DNA of 64,000 bases, taken from assembly GCF_022549225.1 (NCBI RefSeq), contig NZ_JAKZFD010000009.1, forward strand, positions 186,001 through 250,000. Reading direction: 5' to 3'. A model generated the notes under the pieces. That model searched no databases. It was given only the letters and a program-made list of their open reading frames with translations, and was not told the DNA's origin. Made by a program: the position numbers and the translations under genes. The stretch is from Pelomonas sp. CA6. Its GTDB lineage: Bacteria > Pseudomonadota > Gammaproteobacteria > Burkholderiales > Burkholderiaceae_C. Shown here one piece after another: positions 17,997 to 27,552 of the stretch. Every line of letters begins with the position of its first letter. The stretch's first letter is position 1.

Positions 17997-19769
17997 ATGG
18001 AATTCATTGCGCAAAACCTGGCCCCGATCATGTTCGCGGGGCTGATCGTCTTCCTGTTGATGGGCTTCCCGGTGGCCTTCAGCCTGGGCGCCTGCGGCCT
18101 CTTCTTCGGCTTCCTGGGCATTGAGCTGGGCGTGCTGCCGGCCTCGCTGATGCAAGCCCTGCCCTTGCGCATCTTCGGCATCATGAAGAACGACACGCTG
18201 CTGGCGATTCCGTTCTTCACCTTGATGGGCCTGATCCTGGAGCGATCCGGAATGGCCGAGGATCTGCTCGACACCATCGGACAGCTGTTCGGCCCGATAC
18301 GCGGCGGCCTGGCCTATGCGGTGATCTTCGTCGGCGCGCTGCTGGCGGCGACGACCGGCGTGGTGGCGGCGTCGGTGATCTCCATGGGCCTGATCTCGCT
18401 GCCCATCATGCTGCGCTATGGCTATGACCGACGCGTCGCCTCCGGCGTGATCGCCGCGAGTGGCACGCTGGCGCAGATCATCCCGCCCTCGCTCGTGCTG
18501 ATCATCCTGGCCGACCAGCTGGGCCGCAGCGTCGGAGACATGTACAAGGGCGCCTTCATCCCCGGCTTCGTGCTGACCGGCCTGTATGTGGTGTTCATCG
18601 TGCTGGTCTCCATCTTCCGGCCCACCTGGGTGCCCGCCCTGCCGCCGGAGGCTCGCTCCATCCGCGAGGACAACGGCAAGAGCGGCCTGCTGTCGCTCAG
18701 CCTGCTGACCCTGGTGTCGGTGGCGGCGGCCGTCGCCTTCGGCGAGCACTACGCCCAGATCCTGAGTTACTTCAAGGGCGAGACCATTGCCAGCGTTGCC
18801 ACCGACGAGACCATCGTCGTCGCGATGTCGGTGGGCGTGGGCGTGGCCTTTGTCGCGGCGGTGATCAACAAGCTGTTCCGCATCGGTCTGCTGTCGCGCA
18901 TGGCCGAGCGGGTCACCTTCGTGCTGATCCCGCCGCTGGCGCTGATCTTCCTGGTGCTGGGCACCATCTTCCTGGGCATCGCCACGCCGACCGAAGGCGG
19001 TGCGATGGGCGCGCTGGGCGCCTTCGTGATGGCCCTGGCGCGCGGACGCATCAGCATGGCCCTGCTGAAGCAGGCGCTGACCTCCACCACCAAGCTCTCC
19101 TGCTTCGTGGTGTTCATCCTGATCGGCTCCACCGTCTTCAGCCTGAGCTTCCAGGGCGTGGACGGACCGCGCTGGGTGGAACACCTGCTGACCAGCCTGC
19201 CCGGCGGCCAGCTGGGCTTCCTGATCTTCGTGAACCTGCTGGTCTTCGTGCTGGCCTTTTTCCTGGACTTCTTCGAGCTGAGCTTCATCGTCGTGCCGCT
19301 GCTGGGCCCCGTGGCCGAGAAGCTGGGCATCGACCTGATCTGGTTCGGCGTGCTGCTGGGCGTGAACATGCAGACCTCGTTCATGCACCCGCCCTTCGGC
19401 TTCGCGCTGTTCTATTTGCGCAGCGTGGCCCCGCTGTCGGACTACATCGACAAGCTCACCGGCAAGCGCATCGCGCGTGTCAGCACCAGCCAGATCTACT
19501 GGGGCGCCGTGCCATTCGTGGTGATCCAGATCATCATGGTCGGGCTGATCATCGCCTTCCCCGGCATCGTCTCCAGCGGTCTGGACAAGGAGCAGGCGGT
19601 GGACCTGGAGAAGGTCCAGCAGGAGATGGAAGCCAATCTGCCGGCCGACGACCTGGGCAACGCCACGCTGCCCGAAGCGGCCTCGGCCGCGGCCTCCGAG
19701 GCCTCGGGCGCGCAGGGCGACGACGACCCACTGAAGGCGTTGCAGGAATCCCTGAGCGAGAAGAAGTAG
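17997..19769 (+). CDS. dctM: TRAP transporter large permease DctM (extended form)
   Basis: The Na+-driven transport subunit of the TRAP system. It carries MGFPVAFSLGACGLFFGF, the DctM motif FFTLMGLILERSGMAEDLL, and GTLAQIIPPSLVLIILAD. At 590 residues it is about 160 longer than a typical DctM: there is a central insertion around residues 220-300 with extra hydrophobic segments, and an Ala/Glu-rich C-terminal tail of about 50 residues. Long DctM proteins of this type belong to the keto-acid/lactate-like TRAP branch. It forms an operon with dctQ. Confidence 0.93.
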   Translation: MEFIAQNLAPIMFAGLIVFLLMGFPVAFSLGACGLFFGFLGIELGVLPASLMQALPLRIFGIMKNDTLLAIPFFTLMGLILERSGMAEDLLDTIGQLFGPIRGGLAYAVIFVGALLAATTGVVAASVISMGLISLPIMLRYGYDRRVASGVIAASGTLAQIIPPSLVLIILADQLGRSVGDMYKGAFIPGFVLTGLYVVFIVLVSIFRPTWVPALPPEARSIREDNGKSGLLSLSLLTLVSVAAAVAFGEHYAQILSYFKGETIASVATDETIVVAMSVGVGVAFVAAVINKLFRIGLLSRMAERVTFVLIPPLALIFLVLGTIFLGIATPTEGGAMGALGAFVMALARGRISMALLKQALTSTTKLSCFVVFILIGSTVFSLSFQGVDGPRWVEHLLTSLPGGQLGFLIFVNLLVFVLAFFLDFFELSFIVVPLLGPVAEKLGIDLIWFGVLLGVNMQTSFMHPPFGFALFYLRSVAPLSDYIDKLTGKRIARVSTSQIYWGAVPFVVIQIIMVGLIIAFPGIVSSGLDKEQAVDLEKVQQEMEANLPADDLGNATLPEAASAAASEASGAQGDDDPLKALQESLSEKK

Positions 19770-19830
19770 GCCTTGGGCGCGGGGCCATGGGCCTCGCGCA
19801 GTCCCGCGGGGCGCGGCTGGCGCGCCAGAC

Positions 19831-19858
19831 AAAAAAAGCGGCCCGCGGGCCGCTTTTT
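19831..19858. terminator. bidirectional terminator between dctM and dctP
   Basis: A 26-bp perfect palindrome (AAAAAGCGGCCCG and its complement) with A and T runs on either side, placed between the convergent dctM and dctP genes. It serves both strands. Confidence 0.93.
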
Positions 19859-19894
19859 CAATGGGCGGGCGCCGTTTGCACGACGCCCTCGGGC

Positions 19895-20980
19895 TTACAG
19901 CTTTTGCTGCGCCATGAAGGCATCGAAGCGGTTCTCGGCGAAGCGGAACCACAGCACCTGGTCGCGCTGGAAGGCGCGCATGTCGGCATAGATCTTCTTC
20001 CACTCGGGGCTCTTCGCGTCGTTGGCGGCGAAGACCTCCATCGAGGCCTTGAACGAAGCGTCCAGGATGGCCGGCGAGAAGGGCAGCACCTTGGTCTTCG
20101 CGGCCACCAGCTGCTTCAGCGCCGTGGGATTGAGCGCGTCGTACTTCGCCAGCATGTCCTGCGAGGCCAGGGCCGACGCGGCTTCGATGATGGCCTTGTA
20201 CTCGGGCGTCAGCGCGTCGTAGGCCTTGCGGTTGATGAAGAAGTCGACCTCCGGGCCGCCTTCCCACCAGCCGGGGTAGTAGTAGAAAGGCGCCACCTTG
20301 TTGAAGCCCAGCTTCTGGTCGTCGTACGGGCCCACCCACTCCGCCGCGTCGATCGTGCCCTTCTCCAGCGACTGGTAGATCTCGCCACCGGGGATGCTCT
20401 GCGGCACTGCGCCCAGCTTTTGCATCACCTCGCCGACCAGACCACCGCCCAGGCGCATCTTCAGGCCCTTGAAGTCGGCCACGCTCTTCACTTCCTTGCG
20501 GAACCAGCCGCCCATCTGCGTGCCGGTATTGCCGCCGGCCATGCTGAGCATGTTGTAGTTGGCGTAGAACTCGTTCATCAGCTTGCGGCCATTGCCATGC
20601 GTCATCCAGGCCGTCATCTGGCGCGCATTCAGGCCGAAGGGAATCGCCGAGCCCAGCGCGAACGCAGGATTCTTGCCGTAGAAGTAGTAGGGCACGGTGT
20701 GGCACATCTCGACGGTGCCGCTCTGCACGCCGTCCACGACGCCGAAGGGAGGCATCAGCTCGCCGCCCGCATGCACGGAGATCTCGAACTTGCCACCGGA
20801 CATCGCCTTGACAGCCTTGGCAAAGACCTCGGCTCCGCCGTAAATGGTGTCCAGCGACTTCGGGAAGCTGGACGCCAGGCGCCAACGCAGATTGGTCTGG
20901 GCATGGACCACGGCCGGCGCGGCGCCGGCAGCGACGATGCCCGCGAGACCGGCATGGCGCACAAAGGAACGACGTTCCAT
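19895..20980 (-). CDS. dctP: TRAP transporter solute-binding protein DctP (Tat-exported)
   Basis: A 361-residue periplasmic receptor. The N-terminus MERRSFVRHAGLAGIVAAGAAP has the twin-arginine pattern RRSFV followed by a hydrophobic stretch and AVVHA cleavage-like site. Downstream are DctP-family segments such as GTVEMCHTVPYYFYGKNP and AAEWVGPYDDQKLGFNKVAPFYYYPGWWEGG, the latter typical of the 2-oxo-acid (TakP-like) subgroup. The ATG has AGGAG upstream. It is convergent to dctQM rather than co-transcribed, so receptor and permease are regulated separately. Confidence 0.92.
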   Translation of the reverse strand: MERRSFVRHAGLAGIVAAGAAPAVVHAQTNLRWRLASSFPKSLDTIYGGAEVFAKAVKAMSGGKFEISVHAGGELMPPFGVVDGVQSGTVEMCHTVPYYFYGKNPAFALGSAIPFGLNARQMTAWMTHGNGRKLMNEFYANYNMLSMAGGNTGTQMGGWFRKEVKSVADFKGLKMRLGGGLVGEVMQKLGAVPQSIPGGEIYQSLEKGTIDAAEWVGPYDDQKLGFNKVAPFYYYPGWWEGGPEVDFFINRKAYDALTPEYKAIIEAASALASQDMLAKYDALNPTALKQLVAAKTKVLPFSPAILDASFKASMEVFAANDAKSPEWKKIYADMRAFQRDQVLWFRFAENRFDAFMAQQKL

Positions 20981-21070
20981 GGATTTGTCTCCTAGTTCAT
21001 GAGGTTGCGACAGAGTCGCGAACGATTCTAGGAGTGCCCACACGCCCTTCGCTCAGGGACAACCCGCGCG

Positions 21071-21089
21071 AAAAACCGCGATATCGCGG
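21071..21089 (-). terminator. terminator downstream of pmbA
   Basis: Read on the minus strand: CCGCG-ATAT-CGCGG followed by five T residues, about 105 nt past the pmbA stop. The stem is short (5 bp) but all G-C. It also lies upstream of dctP and would insulate it. Confidence 0.6.
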
Positions 21090-21194
21090 GCATTGCCGCG
21101 CAACTTTCGCGAGTCTTACATCCAGCTGAAATCAGGCTGAAACGCTGCCCCGAAACGATGGGGCTGCCGCTCGAGGCAGGGCCCCCGCGGGCGC

Positions 21195-22562
21195 TCAGCT
21201 ACCGGCCAGCTTCATGCCGTCCACCAGCACCGAGCCCACGGTCTTGGTGCCCGTCGTATAGGTGTCCGCGCCGATGCCAACGATGCGCTGGAACATGTCC
21301 TTCAAGTTGCCCGCGATCGTCACCTCATGAACCGGATAGGCGATTTCGCCGTTCTCCACCCAGTAGCCGCTCGCGCCGCGCGAGTAGTCGCCGGTGACGT
21401 AGTTGACGCCCTGCCCCATCAGTTCGGTGACGAACAAACCGGTGCCGAGGCGGCGCAGCATGGTGCGCAGGTCGTCACCAGGCGCGGTGCAGCGGCTGCG
21501 CATCACCAGGTTGTGAGAACCGCCGGCATGGCCGGTGGTGCGCAGGCCCAGCTTGCGCGCCGAGTAGGTGGTCAGGAAATAGCCCTGCAGCACGCCGCCC
21601 TCGACGACGCTGCGCGCACGCGTCAGCACGCCTTCGTCATCGAAGGGCGAGCTGCCCTTGCCCTTGCGCACATGTGGGTCCTCCAGCACGTCGATGTGCG
21701 AAGCCATCACCGGCTGGCCCAGGCTGTCCAGCAGGAAGCTGGCGCGCCGGTAGAGCGCGCCACCGCTGGTGGCCTGCACCAGCGACCCGAGCAGCCCGGC
21801 CGCCACCGGCGCCTCGAACAGCACCGGCACCGTGGCCGTCTTCGCCTTGCGCCCTTTCAGGCGCGCCAGTGCGCGCTCGGCCGCGTAGCGGCCCACCGAT
21901 TCGGGGCTGGCCAGGTCGGCCGCGTCGCGCATCGAGCTGTACCAGGCGTCGCGCTCCATGCCCGCGCCACGGCCGGAGATAGGAGCCACCGACAGCGAGT
22001 GCCGCGAACTGGCATAGCCACCGCGGAAGCCGCGCGTGTTGCCCATGTAGAAGTGCGACTGCTGGGCCGACACGCCCGCGCCTTCCGAGTTGGTGATGCG
22101 CGCATCGGTCGCGAAGGCCGCCGCCTCGCAGCGCAGCGCCAGACGCGCGGCCTCCTCGGCCTCCAGCATCCAGGGGTGGAAGAGGTCCAGCTCGGGCTGC
22201 TGCGTCGGGTCCAGCGCCAGGTCCTGCTCGTCGGGCAGGCCGGCGAATTCGTCCTCGGCGGTGAAGCGCGCGATGTCGAAGGCCGCACGCACCGTGTCTT
22301 TCAGCGCGCGGGGCGAGAAATCCGAGCTGCTCGCATTGCCGCGCCGCTGCCCCAGGTAGACCGAGACACCCAGCGACTTGTCGCGGTTGCGTTCGACGTT
22401 CTCCAGCTGCCCGCGCCGCACCGACACCGACAGACCGCAGCCCTCGGACACCTCGGCACCGGCATCGCTGGCGCCCAGGCGCTTGGCCTCGGCCAGCACG
22501 TCTTCGATCAATTGGCGGAACTGGTCCTGGGCGTAGGCAAAACCGTGGTCGGGATGGCTCAT
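21195..22562 (-). CDS. pmbA: metalloprotease PmbA/TldE
   Basis: A 455-residue TldE subunit. With TldD it forms a heterodimeric metalloprotease that degrades unfolded peptides and matures some RiPPs; TldE itself lacks the zinc site. Family markers are the N-terminal GLSVSVRRGQLENVERNRDKSLGVSVYLG, the segment LVMRSRCTAPGDDLRTMLRRLGTGLFVTELMGQGVNYVTGDYSRGASG and C-terminal VGSVLVDGMKLAGS. The start at MSHPDHGFAYA is chosen over an in-frame ATG 14 codons upstream. It is divergent from yjgA; tldD is not in the window. Confidence 0.94.
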   Translation of the reverse strand: MSHPDHGFAYAQDQFRQLIEDVLAEAKRLGASDAGAEVSEGCGLSVSVRRGQLENVERNRDKSLGVSVYLGQRRGNASSSDFSPRALKDTVRAAFDIARFTAEDEFAGLPDEQDLALDPTQQPELDLFHPWMLEAEEAARLALRCEAAAFATDARITNSEGAGVSAQQSHFYMGNTRGFRGGYASSRHSLSVAPISGRGAGMERDAWYSSMRDAADLASPESVGRYAAERALARLKGRKAKTATVPVLFEAPVAAGLLGSLVQATSGGALYRRASFLLDSLGQPVMASHIDVLEDPHVRKGKGSSPFDDEGVLTRARSVVEGGVLQGYFLTTYSARKLGLRTTGHAGGSHNLVMRSRCTAPGDDLRTMLRRLGTGLFVTELMGQGVNYVTGDYSRGASGYWVENGEIAYPVHEVTIAGNLKDMFQRIVGIGADTYTTGTKTVGSVLVDGMKLAGS

Positions 22563-22675
22563 GAGAAGGATGCTTGAGAGGCGAGAGGTCTGGCCGACTA
22601 TCATACGAGCCCTGCACGGCCCGAGACGGGCCCCAACCGCGCGAGCACGCCAGGTGGCGCCGCCGCGCCCTCCCC

Positions 22676-23251
22676 ATGCACGACCAAGAGAATCCCGACG
22701 ATCCGTTCTACGAACGCCCCAGCAAGAGCCAGCTCAAGCGCGACATGAGCGCGCTGCAGGACCTGGGCGTGGAACTGCTCAACCTGCCCGAAAGCCGGGT
22801 GCAGGCGCTGGACCTGCCCGATATCCTGAACGACGCGCTGAAGCAGGCGCGCCGCATCACCGCCCATGGCGCGCGCCGCCGCCAGCTGCAGCTGATCGGC
22901 AAGCTGATGCGCGGCATCGACCCCGAGCCCATCCGCGAGGCCGTGGCGGAATTCAAGCTGGGTCGCGCCCAGGACAGCCTGCTGCTGCACCAGGCCGAGC
23001 GCTGGCGCGAACGCCTGGTCGACGACGACGCCGCGCTGCAGGACTTCATGGCCGAGTTCGCCGACCTGGATGTCCAGCATCTGCGCAGCCTGCTGCGCGC
23101 GGCCCGCAAGGACCGCGCCGCGGCGCCCGAGCAGCGCAATGGCCGCGCCTGGCGCGAGCTGTTCCAGTTCATCAAGGCCCAGATGAAGTCCGCCGGTTCC
23201 GCGTCGCGCGATGAGGGCCTGATCGACGACGCGGAGGACCACGATGACTGA
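22676..23251 (+). CDS. darP: ribosome-associated protein YjgA/DarP (DUF615)
   Basis: A 191-residue highly charged helical protein with the DUF615 signature RPSKSQLKRDMSALQDLGVEL near residue 14. DarP binds late 50S precursors and helps assemble the peptidyl-transferase centre. The chosen ATG matches the family N-terminus, but no clear Shine-Dalgarno sequence precedes it. Pairing divergently with pmbA is a conserved proteobacterial arrangement. Confidence 0.9.
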   Translation: MHDQENPDDPFYERPSKSQLKRDMSALQDLGVELLNLPESRVQALDLPDILNDALKQARRITAHGARRRQLQLIGKLMRGIDPEPIREAVAEFKLGRAQDSLLLHQAERWRERLVDDDAALQDFMAEFADLDVQHLRSLLRAARKDRAAAPEQRNGRAWRELFQFIKAQMKSAGSASRDEGLIDDAEDHDD

Positions 23252-23840
23252 TGCCCGCCACGACGCCCCGCCGGAGGCGGTGCGCATCGGCATCGTCTCA
23301 ATCAGCGACCGCGCCTCCAGCGGCGTCTACGAAGACAAGGGCCTGCCGGCGCTGCAGGACTGGCTGAGCCAGGCCTTGCTGAACCCGATCGAATTCCAGC
23401 CGCGCCTGATCCCCGACGAGCGCGCGCGCATCGCCGCGACGCTGCGCGAGCTGGTCGACGAGGCGCGCTGCGACCTGGTGCTGACCACCGGCGGCACCGG
23501 CCCCGCGCCGCGCGACGTCACACCCGAGGCGACGATGGACGTGGCCGAGCGCGAGATGCCCGGTTTCGGCGAGCAGATGCGCCAGATCTCGCTGCACTTC
23601 GTGCCCACGGCCATCCTGTCGCGTCAGGTCGCGGTGATACGCGGCCAGGCGCTGATCATCAACCTCCCGGGCCAGCCCAAGGCCATCGCCGAAACCCTGG
23701 CCGGCCACGAGAAGGCCAGCGGCATCTTCGCCGCCGTGCCCTACTGCCTGGACCTGATCGGCGGCCCCTACCTGGAAACCCGCGACAGCGTGATCAAGGC
23801 CTTCCGCCCCAAGACGGCGCAGCGGCCGCCGCGCGCCTGA
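23244..23840 (+). CDS. mog: molybdopterin adenylyltransferase Mog
   Basis: A 198-residue MoaB/Mog-fold enzyme that adenylylates molybdopterin before molybdate insertion. The active-site motif LTTGGTGPAPRDVTPEAT and GQPKAIAETL are present, as is the N-terminal IGIVSISDRASSGVYEDKG. Its start overlaps the end of darP by 8 nt, so the two are co-translated. It ends at a strong bidirectional terminator. Confidence 0.95.
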   Translation: MTDARHDAPPEAVRIGIVSISDRASSGVYEDKGLPALQDWLSQALLNPIEFQPRLIPDERARIAATLRELVDEARCDLVLTTGGTGPAPRDVTPEATMDVAEREMPGFGEQMRQISLHFVPTAILSRQVAVIRGQALIINLPGQPKAIAETLAGHEKASGIFAAVPYCLDLIGGPYLETRDSVIKAFRPKTAQRPPRA

Positions 23841-23861
23841 ACGCGAATCCGCGCCATGAGG

Positions 23862-23886
23862 AAACGGGGCCCGCGGGCCCCGTTTT
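23862..23886. terminator. bidirectional terminator between mog and cysE
   Basis: A perfect palindrome, AAACGGGGCCCG and its complement, ending in TTTT on the plus strand and beginning with AAA (a T run on the minus strand). It overlaps the cysE stop codon by 2 nt. Confidence 0.9.
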
Positions 23887-24652
23887 ACTTGACCAGCCGG
23901 CTCAGGCTGTCGGCGTCGAAACACTCGGCCTGCTTGGCATCGGACGGCACGCAGTCGCTGCGCTGTTGGGCCGAGAGTTTGGCCACGGCCTGCCACAGCA
24001 GCGCGATCTGGTGCTCATTGCCGGCGGCGTTGTCGATCAGGCCTTTCAGCGCCTGCGCGACCGGGTCGTCGCCCTGTGTCAGACCGTAGGCGGAGAAGCC
24101 CATGCGGGCGGCCGCTTCCTCGCGCTGGGCGTCGGCCTTGGCCTCGATGATGCGCGCCGGATTGCCCACCGCGGTGGCCCCCGGGGGGACCGGCTTGGTG
24201 ACCACGGCGCCCGAGCCCACGCGAGCGCCCTCGCCCACCGTGAAGCCGCCCAGCACGCAGGCGTTGGCGCCGACGATCACGCCGCGGCCCAGCGTGGGAT
24301 GGCGCTTGGCGCCCTTCACCAGCGAGGTGCCGCCCAGCGTGACGCCCTGGTAGATGGTGCATTCGTCGCCGATCTCGGCCATCTCGCCGATCACGATGCC
24401 CATGCCATGATCGATGAACACGCGCCGCCCTATCGTGGCGCCGGGGTGGATCTCGATGCCGGTCAGAAAGCGCGCCAGGTGCGAGGTGAAGCGGCCCGGC
24501 CACTTCATCCCATGCGTCCAGCACCAGTGCGCGACGCGATGCAGCCACAGCGCATGCAGCCCCGGGTAACAAGTCAGCACCTCCCAGGCCGAGCGGGCGG
24601 CGGGGTCGCGTTCGAGGATGCAGGCGATGTCTTCGCGCAGGCGCTGGAACAT
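23885..24652 (-). CDS. cysE: serine O-acetyltransferase CysE
   Basis: Makes O-acetylserine, the carbon acceptor for cysteine synthesis. The 255-residue protein has an N-terminal helical domain and a left-handed beta-helix of hexapeptide repeats (about residues 60-165) with [21 protein letters not shown], the catalytic His region HGMGIVIGE, and [11 protein letters not shown]. The C-terminus is about 70 residues past the helix and contains two Cys ([15 protein letters not shown]). It lies next to trmJ, as often seen in Burkholderiales. Confidence 0.95.
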   Translation of the reverse strand: MFQRLREDIACILERDPAARSAWEVLTCYPGLHALWLHRVAHWCWTHGMKWPGRFTSHLARFLTGIEIHPGATIGRRVFIDHGMGIVIGEMAEIGDECTIYQGVTLGGTSLVKGAKRHPTLGRGVIVGANACVLGGFTVGEGARVGSGAVVTKPVPPGATAVGNPARIIEAKADAQREEAAARMGFSAYGLTQGDDPVAQALKGLIDNAAGNEHQIALLWQAVAKLSAQQRSDCVPSDAKQAECFDADSLSRLVK

Positions 24653-24700
24653 GGGGAGGAGGGTCTACTGCGATGGGGTGGGCCAGTTTAGCGGCGCCGA

Positions 24701-25453
24701 TCAATCTTGCTCGCGCGGGGATTTGGGCGCGGCCGCACGTTCCATCGAGCGCGCGATGCCACGCAGAATGTGCACCTCTTCGTCGGTCAGCTGCGCGCGG
24801 TTGAAGAGCTGGTTGAGCCGCGGCATCAGCTTCTTGGGCGCTACCGGGTCCAGGTAGCCGATCGCCACCAGCCCCTGCTCCAGGTGCGTCAGCAGGCCCT
24901 GCACCGCGCGCGCATCGGCCAGGGTTGGGTCCGCCGTGCGCGGCTGTACCGAGAAGCCGCCCAAGGCCTGGCGCCAGTCATAGGCCAGCAACTGCACCGC
25001 TTGCGCCAGGTTCAGCGAGCCGTAGTCGGGATGGGTGGGAATGGACAGCACCGCATGCGCGCGGTACACGTCCTCGTTGCTCATGCCATAGCGCTCCGAG
25101 CCGAACACCAGTGCGACGCTGTGCGCCGACGCGGCCAGCTCGGCGAACAGCTCGCGCGGCGCGCGCGTCGGCGGACCGAAGTCGCGCGGCGTCATCGCGG
25201 TGGCGCAGACAAAGCTGATCCCGTCCAGCGCCTCCTCCAGCGTGCCGACGATGCGCGCCCGCGCCAGGATGTCGGCCGCGCCACTGGCCATCGCCACCGT
25301 CTCTTCCTGACTCAGCACGTCGGCAAAGCGCGGCCGCACCAGCACCAGGTCGCGAAAGCCCATCACCTTCATCGCGCGTGCCGTGGCGCCCACGTTGCCC
25401 GGATGGCTGGTCTCGATCAGCACGAAGCGTGTGGAAGCAACGGTCTCGGGCAT
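24701..25453 (-). CDS. trmJ: tRNA (cytidine/uridine-2'-O-)-methyltransferase TrmJ
   Basis: A 250-residue SPOUT-family RNA methyltransferase that modifies position 32 of tRNA. SPOUT motifs are [20 protein letters not shown] at the N-terminus, [14 protein letters not shown] and [22 protein letters not shown], the knotted SAM-binding region. The family C-terminal helix (residues 180-250) is present. It is divergent from suhB across 124 bp; the suhB-trmJ neighbourhood is shared with E. coli, where iscR also follows. Confidence 0.95.
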   Translation of the reverse strand: MPETVASTRFVLIETSHPGNVGATARAMKVMGFRDLVLVRPRFADVLSQEETVAMASGAADILARARIVGTLEEALDGISFVCATAMTPRDFGPPTRAPRELFAELAASAHSVALVFGSERYGMSNEDVYRAHAVLSIPTHPDYGSLNLAQAVQLLAYDWRQALGGFSVQPRTADPTLADARAVQGLLTHLEQGLVAIGYLDPVAPKKLMPRLNQLFNRAQLTDEEVHILRGIARSMERAAAPKSPREQD

Positions 25454-25577
25454 AGGGGAAAACGCGTGTTTATGTCAGAATGGCGGATTATCCGCGTCGG
25501 TCCTGGTCTTTTCGGGATGGCGCCCGTTCTTTTCCTTCGCCAGTCCACCTCCCTCGTTTGCAAGGAAGCACTCCAGC

Positions 25578-26525
25578 ATGACGCAAGCCGCTCTTCATCC
25601 CATGCTCAACGTCGCCATCAAGGCGGCTCGCGCAGCAGGCGCCATCATCAACCGTGCCTCGCTGGATCTGGACGTGCTGAAGATCAACACCAAGTCGCCC
25701 AACGACTTCGTCACCGAGGTGGACCAGGCCGCCGAAGCGGTCATCATCGAGACCCTGCTCTCCGCCTACCCCGACCACGGCATCCTCGCCGAGGAAACCG
25801 GCCGCACGCACGGCAACAAGCATTCCGAGTACCAGTGGATCATCGACCCGCTGGACGGCACCACCAACTTCATCCACGGATTCCCGGTCTACGCCGTTTC
25901 CATCGCGCTGGCGCACCGCGACGTGGTGCAGCAGGCGGTGGTCTACGACCCGACGCGCAACGACCTCTTCTACGCCACCCGCGGCCGCGGCGCCTTCCTG
26001 AACGACCGCCGCCTGCGCGTCTCGCGCCGCACGCGCATGAGCGACGCGCTGATCGGCACCGGCTTCCCCTTCCGCCGCGGCGACAACTTCAAGCGCTACC
26101 TGAAGATGTTCGAAGAGGTCATGCAGCAATGCGCCGGCCTGCGCCGCCCGGGCGCCGCCGCGCTGGACCTGTGCTACGTGGCCGCCGGCTACTACGACGC
26201 CTTCTTCGAAACCGGCCTGAACCCCTGGGACGTGGCCGCGGGCTCGCTGATCATCACCGAGGCTGGCGGCCTGGTGGGCAATTTCACCGGCGAGGCCGAC
26301 TTCCTGCATCAGCGCGAAGTGGTCGCCGGCAACCCCAAGATTTACGGCCAGCTGGTGCAGGTGCTCGCGCCCTACACCCGCGTGATCAAGGCTGAGGAAT
26401 TGGAAGCCGACGCCCAGGCCAACGAGGCCCCGATCAAGAAAACCCAGGCCGCCCCCGCCGGGGAAGCGGTCAAGAAGCGCGGCCCGGTGCGCATCAAGAA
26501 GCCGGCCGAAGACAGCCCGATCTGA
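25578..26525 (+). CDS. suhB: inositol-1-monophosphatase family protein SuhB (with C-terminal extension)
   Basis: A 315-residue Mg2+-dependent phosphatase; in E. coli SuhB also joins the rRNA transcription antitermination complex. The metal-site motifs [21 protein letters not shown] and [15 protein letters not shown] are intact. E. coli SuhB has 267 residues; the extra 45 here are a Lys/Ala/Pro/Glu-rich tail (ending [17 protein letters not shown]). The start [11 protein letters not shown] has AAGGA about 11 nt upstream. It ends at the edge of a decayed island. Confidence 0.93.
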   Translation: MTQAALHPMLNVAIKAARAAGAIINRASLDLDVLKINTKSPNDFVTEVDQAAEAVIIETLLSAYPDHGILAEETGRTHGNKHSEYQWIIDPLDGTTNFIHGFPVYAVSIALAHRDVVQQAVVYDPTRNDLFYATRGRGAFLNDRRLRVSRRTRMSDALIGTGFPFRRGDNFKRYLKMFEEVMQQCAGLRRPGAAALDLCYVAAGYYDAFFETGLNPWDVAAGSLIITEAGGLVGNFTGEADFLHQREVVAGNPKIYGQLVQVLAPYTRVIKAEELEADAQANEAPIKKTQAAPAGEAVKKRGPVRIKKPAEDSPI

Positions 26526-26533
26526 TCGTGCCC

Positions 26534-26566
26534 AGGCGCGCCGCCCGCCTCACGGCCGGCGCGCCT
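26534..26566 (+). terminator. stem-loop after suhB
   Basis: AGGCGCGCC and its perfect complement separated by 15 nt, starting 8 nt past the suhB stop. It has no T run, so this is a possible Rho-type or weak terminator. Confidence 0.45.
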
Positions 26567-26977
26567 CAGCGGTGCACGATGGGAAAAGTCCCGGGCGCCT
26601 TGTCGATCAGGGCCAGGAAGCGGATCAGCTCGACGCCAGCCGATTGATCGCTTCGACCTGCTTAGCTAGACTAGGAAATTCCTCCGTAGAGTGGCTCGGA
26701 TGCAAATCGCGGGGCTGCGCGAGGGTATCTCTGGGGTCGGCTTGCCGACCATCTCGAGTGCCCACTCCCCGCTGCGGAGGAACCAACAATTCGACGCTGC
26801 CGTCGTCGCGCGCCGCTCCACTGCACTGCAGCGAGTTTTTCGTTCAGTTCCACGGCCTCGACGGGGCATAGCCGATTCGCCATTGCGACGGACGCGGTTT
26901 CCGTCACCGTCAGATTCCTCAGCCGGGCATTGCCGTCGAACAACACCGGTGCAAGGAAACAATGCCAGAGCGATCTT
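26567..26977. other. decayed non-coding segment beside the integrase remnant
   Basis: No intact gene is supported. On the minus strand two short peptide segments read as parts of one lost frame: EFPSLAKQVEAINRLA (about 26640-26690), then after a frameshift VELIRFLALIDKAPGTFPIV ending in HR-stop near 26571. I do not recognise the parent protein. Codon structure and GC are unlike the flanking core genes. Confidence 0.5.
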
Positions 26978-27552
26978 CTAGGCCCGGCTATGGTGTTCTT
27001 GGCCGCCATCGAGCCCCCGCCTGAACACCCGGCCCTTCGACTTCAGCGGCCCCTTTAGGGTCAACCGCCACCAGTTCGGCACCGCTAGGACAGCCGGCCC
27101 GAGTCGCGTCCCCCACACCCTGGCCGAGCCCATGTGCCGGCGTAGGTTCGCCGCAGCCACCGGAAAACCAATCCATGAGGTCGTAGGCCGGGGCCCATGT
27201 AACGCTCGCTGCAGGTCAGTTCGGACAGTTCACCAAGCTGGTTTAACGCCACGCTGCGAGCCCGCAAGATGTGCTTGCCCGTGATGTGGCTAACCAGCTT
27301 TCGATCAATGAAGGCATCCAGGAGCTGGCGCATGGTCACGACACTCCCTGCCGGACCTGGTGTCCGTACCGTCGCGCGCGCCCGCTGACATTGCCCCCCC
27401 GGCCAGGCGCCGAGTTTCAGCTGACACATCTGTCCGGTGAGCGGGCTCCTGTAGTGGCACGCACAAGTCCGCATGCTCGCCGTGGCCTCCAGCCTCAGGC
27501 CAGCCGCGTCAATCACCGTAAGATGCTCGCCGGCCGGCCGTTGCTTTGCCAC
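26978..27552 (-). pseudogene. remnant of a P4-type tyrosine integrase (DUF4102 N-terminus)
   Basis: Minus-strand fragments in two frames resemble P4-family phage/island integrases. The segment 27552-27085 carries the N-terminal domain ([17 protein letters not shown], then YRSPLTGQMCQLKLGAWP) and part of the SAM-like core-binding domain (MRQLLDAFIDRKL ... HITGKH). A second frame (27160-26978) has VPNWWRLTLKGPLKSKGRV, which is typical of the same proteins farther along. Frameshifts separate them, and the catalytic R-H-R-Y domain is missing, so it is dead. No tRNA gene is adjacent. Confidence 0.7.

Noticed and set aside
17805-20885. Open frame of about 1,000 codons antisense to dctM and running into dctP
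   Set aside because: It shadows dctM in an antisense frame; its only protein-like part is dctP read out of frame. No start site or family support.
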